This document shows, in pieces, positions 42,917 to 51,759 of a stretch of 64,000 nt of DNA (positions within the stretch are counted from its first letter, which is position 1; each line of letters starts with the position of its first letter). A program made the translations under genes and the position numbers. The stretch is from NCBI GenBank assembly GCA_016703325.1, contig JADJCH010000008.1, forward strand, positions 62,001-126,000, written 5' to 3'. Below the pieces are notes generated by a model that saw nothing but the letters and a program-made list of their open reading frames with translations, ran no database searches and was not told the origin of the DNA. This DNA is from Burkholderiales bacterium. Lineage in GTDB: Bacteria; Pseudomonadota; Gammaproteobacteria; Burkholderiales; Burkholderiaceae_C.

Positions 42917-43297
42917 TCAAGCCGTTTGGGTCGGAGGATCGCCCCCGGGATCGCGACCGGGATCGCCAACGAAGTTGCCACCGGAGTTGCCACCAGATGG
43001 CACCCGGGATTCGCCCTGGTAGGAGCGCTGCACCTGCGCCACCTCCACCGACCAGCGGCGGTACCAGCGCTCCCGGCCCAGGCGCTGCGCCTCCAGATGT
43101 TCCGGATGGGCTCGCCAGGCAGCGATGCTGGCCGGGTCCGGCCAGTAGGACAGCGCGACCTCCTCGCTGCCTTCAGTCACGGCGTGGAAGGCGAGGCAAC
43201 CGAACTGCGTCAGCGCCAGCTCCCGCATGCGCTGCGCAGTGCGGCCGTAGTCGTCGTCGAGTTGCCGCACCTGGGCGCGGAAGATCACCACCCACAT
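42917..43297 (-). CDS. ABM-domain (antibiotic biosynthesis monooxygenase-like) protein
   Basis: The 126-residue protein has an ABM dimeric alpha-beta barrel pattern (MWVVIFRAQV, GCLAFHAVTEGSEEVALSYWPD, WRAHPEHLEAQRLGRERWYRRW). It ends in a Gly/Asn/Asp-rich tail of about 20 residues. The family includes heme-degrading and small quinone monooxygenases; activity is unassigned. Start at the ATG at 43297. Confidence 0.75.
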   Translation of the reverse strand: MWVVIFRAQVRQLDDDYGRTAQRMRELALTQFGCLAFHAVTEGSEEVALSYWPDPASIAAWRAHPEHLEAQRLGRERWYRRWSVEVAQVQRSYQGESRVPSGGNSGGNFVGDPGRDPGGDPPTQTA

Positions 43298-43337
43298 CGT
43301 CAAACTCCCGGGTCGGCAGTTGTTACCGGAACAGAGG

Positions 43338-44750
43338 TCAGAACAGACGGGCCAGCAAGGCCCCTTCGGCCGGCAAACCCAGCGGCACCCACACCCGCAG
43401 CGGGCTGCCGGGGGCCACCTGCAGGGGCTGGCCTTCGGCACCCTGCATCGCTTCGAGGCGGATCCGTCGATTGCCCTGTGGGTGGATCACCTCCAGCGCA
43501 TCCCCCACTGAGAAGCGGTTCTTGGTCTCCACCTCGGCCCAGCCGTCCTCGCGCACCTGCAGGACCTGCGCGACGAACTGGCTGCGTTGCGCAGCCGAGT
43601 GACCCGTTGCGTAGTTCTGCAGCGCCTGGGACGGACGGCGCTCCAGGAAACCCGGGGTATAGCCGCGGCTGGCCAGGCCGTCCAGCTCCAGCAACAGGGC
43701 CGGGTCGAAGGGTCGACCGGCCGCCGCATCGTCGATGGCACGGCGGTAGACCTGCGCGGTGCGTGCCACGTAGTAGCGGCTCTTGGTGCGGCCCTCGATC
43801 TTGAGCGAATCCACACCGATGGCCACCAGCCGTGCCACATGCTCCACCGCGCGCAGGTCCTTGCTGTTGAGGATGTAGGTGCCGTGTTCGTCCTCCATCA
43901 CCGGCATCAACTGGCCGCTGCGGCGCTCGGTCTCCTCCAACAGGTAGACCCGGTCGGCCAGCGGGTGGCGCGGGGTCCCGCCGCAGGCCGAGAAGCCGGC
44001 ATCGGCCTGCTCCTGTTCGGCGGAGAAGTCGAAGTCCGCCGCCAGGCGTTCAACGGCCTCCTCCGGCCGCATTGGCAGCGGCACCACCTCGCCGCTGTCA
44101 CAGCCCTCGTGCCCTGCATGCGTGCCGTAGTTCCACCGGCAGGCATTGGTGCAGGTGCCCTGGTTGGGGTCACGGCGGTTGAAGTAGCCCGACAGCAGAC
44201 AGCGCCCGGAGTAGGCGATGCACAGCGCACCGTGCACGAACACCTCCAGCTCGATGTCCGGGCAGGCCTGGCGGATCTGCTCAATCTCCTCCAGGCTGAG
44301 CTCGCGCGACAGGATGATGCGCGACACCCCGGCGCGCTGCCAGAACTTCACCGCCGCCGAGTTGGTGGTGTTGGCCTGCACCGAGAGGTGGATCGGCACC
44401 TGCGGCCAACGGCCGCGCTCCATCTCCTCGCGCACCAGCATGATCAGGCCGGGGTCGGCCATGATCAGCGCGTCCGGCCGCAGCTCCACCACCGGCGCCA
44501 GGTCGCGCAGGTAGGTGCGCAGTTTGTCGTTGTGCGCGATCAGGTTGCTGGTGACGAAGAAGCGCTTGCCGCGCCGGTGCGCTTCGGCAATGCCTTCGGC
44601 CAGTTGTTCGAGCCGGAACTCGTTGTTGCGCGCACGCAGCGAATAACGAGGCTGGCCGGCGTAGACGGCGTCCGCGCCGAAGTCGTAGGCCGCACGCATC
44701 CGGTCGAGCGAACCGGCGGGCAGGAGAAGCTCTGGAATGACGGGTTTCAC
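43338..44750 (-). CDS. trhP: TrhP/YegQ-type U32 protein (tRNA U34 hydroxylation)
   Basis: The 470-residue protein has the U32 peptidase signature (EVFVHGALCIAYSGRCLLSGYFNRRDPNQGTC begins near residue 175) with the iron-sulfur cysteines, and the N-terminal ELLLPAGSLDRMRAAYDFGADAVYAG. YegQ/TrhP helps make 5-hydroxyuridine at tRNA position 34, using prephenate. A GTG start at 44750 fits the family start (KPVIPELLLPAG). The C-terminal domain is present. Confidence 0.87.
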   Translation of the reverse strand: MKPVIPELLLPAGSLDRMRAAYDFGADAVYAGQPRYSLRARNNEFRLEQLAEGIAEAHRRGKRFFVTSNLIAHNDKLRTYLRDLAPVVELRPDALIMADPGLIMLVREEMERGRWPQVPIHLSVQANTTNSAAVKFWQRAGVSRIILSRELSLEEIEQIRQACPDIELEVFVHGALCIAYSGRCLLSGYFNRRDPNQGTCTNACRWNYGTHAGHEGCDSGEVVPLPMRPEEAVERLAADFDFSAEQEQADAGFSACGGTPRHPLADRVYLLEETERRSGQLMPVMEDEHGTYILNSKDLRAVEHVARLVAIGVDSLKIEGRTKSRYYVARTAQVYRRAIDDAAAGRPFDPALLLELDGLASRGYTPGFLERRPSQALQNYATGHSAAQRSQFVAQVLQVREDGWAEVETKNRFSVGDALEVIHPQGNRRIRLEAMQGAEGQPLQVAPGSPLRVWVPLGLPAEGALLARLF

Positions 44751-44843
44751 GCCGGGATTGTCGCGGCTGTGACCGTGGTCAAGTTGCGGGCAGGGTCGAT
44801 CGTCGGCGTGAAGATGAACAAGCACCCGTCTTGACCGCACCCC

Positions 44844-45983
<1,140 letters not shown>

Positions 45984-46042
45984 GGTGGGATGCTCTTCTC
46001 GTGGGGTCCGGTGGGTCGGTGCCCACCGGGCTGGTCAAGCGA

Positions 46043-47689
46043 TCAGACAGTGGGCAGCTTGTGGTCTCGGAACTGCTCGCGCAGCTTCAGCTTGAGCATT
46101 TTGCCCGTGGCGGTATGGGGAATCTCGTCGATGAAGACCACGTCGTCCGGGATTTGCCATTTGGCAATGCGGCCCTCGAAGTAGGCCAGCATCTCCTCGC
46201 GGCTGAGCTCCTTGCCGGGGCGGCGCACCACCACCAGCAGCGGCCGCTCGTCCCACTTGGGATGGGGGCAGGCAATCGCGGCCGCCTCCATCACCGCGGG
46301 ATGGGCCATGGCGATGTTCTCGAGGTCGATCGAGCTGATCCATTCGCCGCCGGACTTGATCACGTCCTTGCTGCGGTCGGTGATCTGCATGAAGCCGTCG
46401 GCATCGATGGTGGCCACATCCCCGGTGGGGAACCACTGGCGTCCGTCCACCTCGCGCAGCGGGGAGTCGTCGCGGCCGAAGTAGCCGTCGATCACCCAGC
46501 AGCCGCGCACCAGCAGATCACCGCTGGCACGGCCATCCCAGGGCAGCGGCCGACCGTCGTTGCCGACGATGCACATGTCGATGCCGTAGATCGAGCGGCC
46601 CTGCTTCTCCAGCAGGCGGTGCTTCGCTTCCAGCGGCAGCGCCTGGTGCTTGGCCTTGAGCTTGGACAGCGTGCCCAGCGGCGACAGCTCGGTCATGCCC
46701 CAGGCATGGATCACCTGCACGTCAAACTCATCTTCCAGCGTGCGCATCATCGCCGGTGGGCAGGCCGAGCCGCCGATCACCGTGCGTCGCAGGGTGGAGA
46801 GCTTCAGCTCCTTGGCCTTCATGTGGTTGATCACGCCCAGCCAGACGGTGGGCACACCGGCGCTGAACGTCACCCCCTCGGACTCGAACAGCTCATGCAG
46901 CGACTTGCCGTCCAGGTGCGGGCCGGGGAAGACCAGCTTCGCCCCCACCAGCGGCGCGCTGTAAGGCAGGCCCCAGGCGTTGACGTGGAACATCGGCACC
47001 ACCGGCAGGATCACGTCGGCCGAGGAGCAGCCCATCGCATCCGGCAGCGCGGCCGCATAGGCGTGCAGCACCGAGGAGCGGTGGCTGTACACGGCGCCCT
47101 TCGGGTGGCCAGTGGTACCGGAGGTGTAGCAGATGCTGGAGGCGGTGTTTTCGTCAAACTCCGGCCAGGCCCAGTCACCGTTTTCGGCCTCCACGAGGTC
47201 CTCGTAGCAGAGCAGGTTGGCAATCTTGCTGGACTCGGGCATGTGCGCCCGGTCGGTCATCAACACAAAATGCTTCACCGTCGACATCGCCGGCGCGAGC
47301 TTCTCCACCAGCGGCAGGAAGGTGGCGTCAAAACACAGCACCTGGTCGGTGGCGTCGTTGGCGATCCAGGCGATCTGTTCCGGGAACAGCCGCGGGTTGA
47401 TGGTGTGGCAGACCAATTGGGATCCCGAGGCACCGTAGTAGATCTCGAAGTGCCGGTAGCCGTTCCAGGCCAAAGTGGCCACTCGGTCACCCGGCCGGCA
47501 TCCCAGCCGTGCCAGCGCCTGCGCCACCTTGCGGGCGCGCAACTCCGCGTCCCGGTAGGTGTAGCGGTGCAGGTCGCCCTCCACCCGCTTGGAGACGATC
47601 TCGGTGTCGCCGGCGTGTCGCGCCGCGTGCAGCAGCAGCGAGGAAATCATCAGCGGCATGCGCATCATCTGGCCCATCAGGCTGCTCAT
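46043..47689 (-). CDS. Medium/long-chain fatty acyl-CoA ligase (AlkK/FadD-like)
   Basis: The 548-residue AMP-forming ligase has YTSGTTGHPKGAVYSH, WGMTELSPLG, PTGDVATIDADGF, DVIKSGGEWIS and the catalytic Lys in TATGKMLKLKLRE. Start at the ATG at 47689, with AAGGAG ten bases upstream. Close to the AlkK-type medium-chain ligases by its N-terminus (MMRMPLMISSLLLHAARHAGD). It is the first gene of a two-gene unit with the KAS III gene. A CRP-like site lies about 220 bp upstream. Confidence 0.87.
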   Translation of the reverse strand: MSSLMGQMMRMPLMISSLLLHAARHAGDTEIVSKRVEGDLHRYTYRDAELRARKVAQALARLGCRPGDRVATLAWNGYRHFEIYYGASGSQLVCHTINPRLFPEQIAWIANDATDQVLCFDATFLPLVEKLAPAMSTVKHFVLMTDRAHMPESSKIANLLCYEDLVEAENGDWAWPEFDENTASSICYTSGTTGHPKGAVYSHRSSVLHAYAAALPDAMGCSSADVILPVVPMFHVNAWGLPYSAPLVGAKLVFPGPHLDGKSLHELFESEGVTFSAGVPTVWLGVINHMKAKELKLSTLRRTVIGGSACPPAMMRTLEDEFDVQVIHAWGMTELSPLGTLSKLKAKHQALPLEAKHRLLEKQGRSIYGIDMCIVGNDGRPLPWDGRASGDLLVRGCWVIDGYFGRDDSPLREVDGRQWFPTGDVATIDADGFMQITDRSKDVIKSGGEWISSIDLENIAMAHPAVMEAAAIACPHPKWDERPLLVVVRRPGKELSREEMLAYFEGRIAKWQIPDDVVFIDEIPHTATGKMLKLKLREQFRDHKLPTV

Positions 47690-48053
47690 GGTGGTCTTCT
47701 CCTTGGGTGGGTACAAAGCAGAGCCGGCCAAAGCGGCCGACCCGTGGGTGCGCAAATATAGGAAGGCTGCCGCCCGGGCCGCTGCCAAGGTTTCCCTAGC
47801 CTGCTGTCGCCGCGGCGACCGGCAGCAACACACAGTTCCGCAGCCCGGCGCACTTTCGCACGGTCGTTCAATTTTGCGCCTGCGCTGAGTCAAGGTGCAC
47901 AGTCTGCGTGATCCACCTCACTGCGGTGAACCCCGCAGGCCGGTCGGCCACCGTGCGCTGGCGATAATCGCCGGCCTTTGTCCGAAGCGAGAACGACACG
48001 CCGCCGGGCACCGGTGCCCACCCACCCTCCGACCTGATCACCCTGAGCGATTG
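47690..48053. promoter_or_regulatory. Divergent gap between acyl-CoA ligase and yciB
   Basis: This 364-bp region holds no supported gene. It must carry promoters for both sides. The clearest element is CGTGATCCACCTCACT (47907-47922), which has the CRP core GTGA-N6-TCAC with both outer bases changed. No further motif is clear. Confidence 0.38.
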
Positions 48054-48677
48054 ATGAAGCTGCTGCTCGACTTCCTGCCGATCATCCTGTTCTTCCTCAC
48101 CTTCAACGCCGCGGAAAAGCGCGCCGAGGAGGCCGCCGGGCTGGCCACCGACTGGTTCGGCTTCATGGTGTCAGGGGGTGTGGTCGGCCCGAAGGAAGCC
48201 CCAGTCCTGCTGGCCACCGTGGTCGTCATCCTCGCCACGCTGGCCCAGGTGATCTACCTGAAGATGCGCCGCCAGAAGGTGGACACCATGCTGTGGGTCA
48301 GCCTGGGCCTGGTGACCGTGCTCGGTGGCGCCACCATCTGGTTCCACAGCGAGGCCTTCATCAAGTGGAAGCCCACCGTGCTGTACTGGGTGATGTCGGC
48401 CGCCTTCTGGCTCAGCCCGATCCTGGCCGGCAAGAACCTGCTCAAGCTGCTGCTGGGTGAACAGGTGGAGCTGCCCGAATTCGCCTGGAAGCGGCTCAAC
48501 CTGGCCTGGGTGGGGTTCTTCGCCTTCATGGGCGCACTGAACCTCTGGGTGGCCTTCAACTTCGAGACGTCCACCTGGGTCAACTTCAAGCTCTTCGGCG
48601 GCATGGGGCTGATGTTCGTCTTCATGCTGGCCCAGGGCTTCTACCTCAGCAAACACCTCAAGGGCAGCGAGGAATGA
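48054..48677 (+). CDS. yciB: YciB/IspZ-type inner-membrane septation protein
   Basis: The 207-residue protein starts MKLLLDFLPIILFFLTFN and has about five membrane helices, with FNFETSTWVNFKLFGGMGLMF near the end; all are YciB features. It acts in cell envelope synthesis and division in the inner membrane. The family is about 180 residues; here a loop after residue 30 is slightly longer. Its stop overlaps the bolA start (ATGA). Confidence 0.92.
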   Translation: MKLLLDFLPIILFFLTFNAAEKRAEEAAGLATDWFGFMVSGGVVGPKEAPVLLATVVVILATLAQVIYLKMRRQKVDTMLWVSLGLVTVLGGATIWFHSEAFIKWKPTVLYWVMSAAFWLSPILAGKNLLKLLLGEQVELPEFAWKRLNLAWVGFFAFMGALNLWVAFNFETSTWVNFKLFGGMGLMFVFMLAQGFYLSKHLKGSEE

Positions 48678-48955
48678 AGGCCTCGACCTTGCCCGCGGGC
48701 CGCCCGGATGCGGCCCGCATCGAAGCCACCCTGCAACTGCGGCTGGCGCCGTTGAGCCTGCAGGTGATCGATGAAAGCCACCTGCACGCAGGCCACGCCG
48801 GCGCGGCCGAAGGCAGCCATTTCCGGGTGCGGATCGTCAGCGACCGCTTCACCGGACTGCCCCGGTTGGCCCGACACCGCCTCGTGTATGATGCCCTTTC
48901 GGACTTGATACCCCAGGGCATCCATGCTCTGGCGATCGTTGCCGAGGCACCTTGA
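48674..48955 (+). CDS. BolA family protein
   Basis: The 93-residue protein has the BolA core (LQVIDESHLHAGHAG, SHFRVRIVSDRFTGLPRLARHRLVYDAL) including the conserved His that ligates the iron-sulfur cluster with monothiol glutaredoxin. It couples to yciB through an ATGA overlap, an arrangement common in betaproteobacteria. Confidence 0.92.
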   Translation: MKASTLPAGRPDAARIEATLQLRLAPLSLQVIDESHLHAGHAGAAEGSHFRVRIVSDRFTGLPRLARHRLVYDALSDLIPQGIHALAIVAEAP

Positions 48956-49070
48956 GTGCCCGGGCGCAGCGGCCCGGAAACCGGCGCCGCACCGCCCTCC
49001 CACCTCGACGGCCTGCAGCCCTCCCAACCTCAGGGCAGGCCAACTGCTCTGTTGAAAGGTTTCCCCTCCC

Positions 49071-49871
49071 ATGAAGAAGCTCCAGATCGCGGCATCCGCC
49101 GTCGTGCTGTCGGCGGCATTGGTTCCCGCCCTGGCTGTGGCGCAGAACATCGCGCTGGTCAACGGCAAGGCCGTCCCGAAGGCGCGCATGGACATGATGA
49201 TCGAACAGGCCACCAAGCAGGGCAACCAGCCCCGCACTCCGGAGATGGAGCGGCAGGTCAAGGACGCGCTGGTGATGCGGGAGATCTTTGCCCAGGAGGC
49301 CGAACGGCGCGGCCTGCAGCGCGGCGCCGACTACCGCACGCAGATGGACATCGCCCGCCAGGGCATCCTGATCCGCGAGCTCTTCCTGGACTTCCAGAAG
49401 AAGAACCCGGTCACCGACGCTGAAATGCAGGCCGAGTACGACAAGTACAAGGGTCAAGCCGACGACAAGGAGTACCAGGCCCGCCACATCCTGGTCGAGT
49501 CCGAAGACGAAGCCAAGGGCCTGATCGCCCAGCTGAAGTCGGGCGCAAAGTTCGACGAACTGGCCAAGAAGTCCTCCAAGGATCCGGGGTCCGGCCAGAA
49601 CGGCGGCGATCTGGGCTGGGCAGCGGCCAGCAGCTATGTGCCCGAGTTCTCCAAGGCCATGGTCCAGCTGGAAAAAGGCAAGTTCACCGAAGCGCCGGTC
49701 AAGAGCCAGTTCGGCTGGCACGTGATCCAGCTGGAGGATGTGCGCCAGCAGCAGTTCCCCAGCCTGGACGAAGTCAAGCCGCAGCTGCGCCAGAGCCTGG
49801 AACAGCAGAAGCTCACCAAGTTCCAGACCGACCTGCGCGAGAAGGCCCGCACGGACTACAAGTTCCAGTGA
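49071..49871 (+). CDS. Periplasmic parvulin-type peptidyl-prolyl isomerase
   Basis: The 266-residue protein has a signal peptide (MKKLQIAASAVVLSAALVPALAVAQ), an N-terminal chaperone helix region and one parvulin domain (about residues 135-228: ARHILVESEDEAKGLI, FDELAKKSSKDPGSGQNGGDLGW, FGWHVIQLED). It folds outer-membrane or secreted proteins in the periplasm. It lies in the yciB-bolA-ppi order. A terminator follows. Confidence 0.9.
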   Translation: MKKLQIAASAVVLSAALVPALAVAQNIALVNGKAVPKARMDMMIEQATKQGNQPRTPEMERQVKDALVMREIFAQEAERRGLQRGADYRTQMDIARQGILIRELFLDFQKKNPVTDAEMQAEYDKYKGQADDKEYQARHILVESEDEAKGLIAQLKSGAKFDELAKKSSKDPGSGQNGGDLGWAAASSYVPEFSKAMVQLEKGKFTEAPVKSQFGWHVIQLEDVRQQQFPSLDEVKPQLRQSLEQQKLTKFQTDLREKARTDYKFQ

Positions 49872-49880
49872 TCGATGGAC

Positions 49881-49910
49881 CCGGCCCCAGGCCACGGGCT
49901 CTGGGGCCGG
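49881..49910. repeat. Long inverted repeat after the parvulin gene
   Basis: CCGGCCCCAG (49881-49890) and CTGGGGCCGG (49901-49910) are perfect 10-bp arms, and ATCGAT lies outside each arm (49871-49876, 49911-49916). It could be a terminator or a protein-binding site. Confidence 0.6.
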
Positions 49911-49925
49911 ATCGATTCACACCCG

Positions 49926-49955
49926 CAGGGGCACCGTCGGTGCCCCTGTTTCGTT
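49926..49955 (+). terminator. Rho-independent terminator after the parvulin gene
   Basis: CAGGGGCACCG (49926-49936) pairs with CGGTGCCCCTG (49938-49948), followed by TTTCGTTTC. This is a standard stem with a T-rich tail. Confidence 0.85.
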
Positions 49956-50001
49956 TCAGCCCCACGGGATCTCAATCCAGAACGGCTCTCCTCAGGGCAG
50001 A

Positions 50002-50796
50002 TCAGGCAGGGCGGATCTGCTGCCAGACCAGGATCAGCCCCAGCAGCACCGGCTGGTGCAGCAGGTAGTAAGGCAGCGACCAGCGACCCAGCCGAACCAG
50101 CGGCTGCCAACGCGGCGACAGCGCGGCCTCACTCCATTCGCTGCGATGCAGGGCCAACCAGCGCTGCCCTCCCATCCCCGCCAGCAGCACCGCAAACCAG
50201 GGCAGCAGCGGAACGTAGTCCTCGGTCACCGGCTTGTGGGTGACCAGCCCAACCCAGTTGGTCCAGCGGCTGTCGAAAAAGGGGGCGGACCCCAGCATCG
50301 GGGCCAGCAGGCACACCGTGGCCAACACCGCCCAGACCCAGGGCGGACGGCCCGCCAACCCTCGGGCCAGCAACGTCATCAGCGCCAAGGCGTGCAGCAC
50401 CCCAAAGCTGATCCAGCTGCGCGGGAACATCCACCACGACGACAGCGACACCAGTGCCGCCGCCCCCACCAGCAGCCACCAGCGACGCCAGAAGCGCGCC
50501 CAGGGCACCTGCTGCACCTGGGCGATCACCTGGCCGGCCCCGGCACAGACCAGGAACAGCGAAAGGATGCCCACACGCTGCAGCGTCCACAGCGGGTCCT
50601 CGTAGAAATTCTGCTGCGGGATCAGCCGATGCAGGTTCAGGTCAAAGGCGGCGTGGAAGCCGGTCATCCACAACAGCGCCAGGCCTCGCAGGGCATCGAG
50701 CCGATCGTGGCGAAGACCGACCCGGTGGACCGGTTGGCCGGGGTGGCCGGGGACAGCGGAGACAACGGGGTCGGCTTTTCGCGTCGGATCGGGCAT
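50002..50796 (-). CDS. DUF1624/heparan-alpha-glucosaminide N-acetyltransferase-like membrane protein
   Basis: The 264-residue membrane protein has the DUF1624 opening (RLDALRGLALLWMTGFHAAFDLNL) and about six helices, with RVGILSLFLVCAGAGQVIA and LGRWSLPYYLLHQPVLLGLIL. Relatives may acylate or acetylate sugars across the membrane; activity here is unknown. Start at the ATG at 50796. Confidence 0.82.
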   Translation of the reverse strand: MPDPTRKADPVVSAVPGHPGQPVHRVGLRHDRLDALRGLALLWMTGFHAAFDLNLHRLIPQQNFYEDPLWTLQRVGILSLFLVCAGAGQVIAQVQQVPWARFWRRWWLLVGAAALVSLSSWWMFPRSWISFGVLHALALMTLLARGLAGRPPWVWAVLATVCLLAPMLGSAPFFDSRWTNWVGLVTHKPVTEDYVPLLPWFAVLLAGMGGQRWLALHRSEWSEAALSPRWQPLVRLGRWSLPYYLLHQPVLLGLILVWQQIRPA

Positions 50797-50913
50797 CGCG
50801 CAAAGATAGCCGAACCCGGTCCACCATCCAGCCCCTACCTGGATCGATCCGGGATCGTCCGGCGCTTCCCGGCCTGCTGTCCTGGGGCCGACAAGCCACA
50901 GGCAGGACGTAAC

Positions 50914-51456
50914 ATGCGTGGCATCCTGTGCCTGCCCGGCGGACCACGCCTCCGCCCCCATCCCGCCATGACTCCTGCGCCCCCGCTCCGCCGCAGTGCC
51001 CAAGAACAGAGCCTCCTGGACGCGGAGCTGCGCGAGCTGTTCGAGCGGCGCATCACCTTCAACGCCGAGCTGGGCCTGCGGGTGCTGTCGATGGATCCGC
51101 GCGACTTCCGCATGCAGCTGGACATGCGTCCCCAGCTGGTGGGCCACTACCTGTACGGCCGTCTGCACGGCGGGGTGATCTCCGCCACCCTGGACGCCAC
51201 CGGAGGCAATGCGGTCATGTTGGCCATTGCCGAAAAACATGCCGCCGAGGCGGCCGAGCAGGTGATGCACCGCTTTGCCCGCCTGGGCACCATCGACCTG
51301 CGGGTGGACTACCTGCGCCAGGGCATCGGACAGCACTTCGTCGCCAGTGCCGAGGTGCTGCGCCTGGGAGGGCGGGTGGCCTCGGTGCAGATGCGGCTGA
51401 CCAATGAAGCCGGCACCCTGATCGCCACCGGCGCTGCCGCCTACATCGTCAGCTGA
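50914..51456 (+). CDS. PaaI-type hotdog thioesterase
   Basis: The 180-residue protein has a hotdog fold pattern, with GHYLYGRLHGGVISATLDATGGNAV and LRVDYLRQGIGQHFVASAEVLRLGGRVASV. Members hydrolyse acyl-CoA or aryl-CoA. The ATG at 50914 has AGGA seven bases upstream; the ATG at 50968 is an alternative giving 162 residues. Substrate unknown. Confidence 0.82.
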   Translation: MRGILCLPGGPRLRPHPAMTPAPPLRRSAQEQSLLDAELRELFERRITFNAELGLRVLSMDPRDFRMQLDMRPQLVGHYLYGRLHGGVISATLDATGGNAVMLAIAEKHAAEAAEQVMHRFARLGTIDLRVDYLRQGIGQHFVASAEVLRLGGRVASVQMRLTNEAGTLIATGAAAYIVS

Positions 51457-51759
51457 CGGACCTGTCACAGCCGCACACGACAGAGCCGACGGTCGGGCTT
51501 GACTCGGGAGGTTCTGTGAAATACTTCACAGGCGCAGCCAACCCAACCTGAGAACGCACCCAGCGCCCTGCAACCGCAGGGGTGGCGCCCCGAGGCCCGG
51601 GGTACGCCGACCCTTGCTCCGGGGAGCTTCAACCGCGGTCGAAGGCGGCCCAATGCGTGCATCGCAGCCGACGGGCCCCGAGCAACCCGTCAACACCACC
51701 GCCAGCCCCCTCGCCCGCGCACCACCACAGCCCCACCCCGACCGTTCACGACCCTGGCC
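51457..51759. promoter_or_regulatory. Upstream region of the secretion/pilus-like cluster
   Basis: This 303-bp gap holds no supported gene. It carries a TTGACT box (51499-51504), an AATACT box (51520-51525, spacer 15) and the CRP-like palindrome that overlaps them (separate entry). The remaining 228 bp to the first start would be a long leader. Confidence 0.4.
51514..51531. promoter_or_regulatory. Perfect CRP-family consensus palindrome
   Basis: CTGTGAAATACTTCACAG is a perfect 7-bp inverted repeat and contains TGTGA-N6-TCACA exactly. It overlaps a possible -10 box, suggesting repression at that promoter if it is bound, or activation of a downstream one. Confidence 0.6.
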
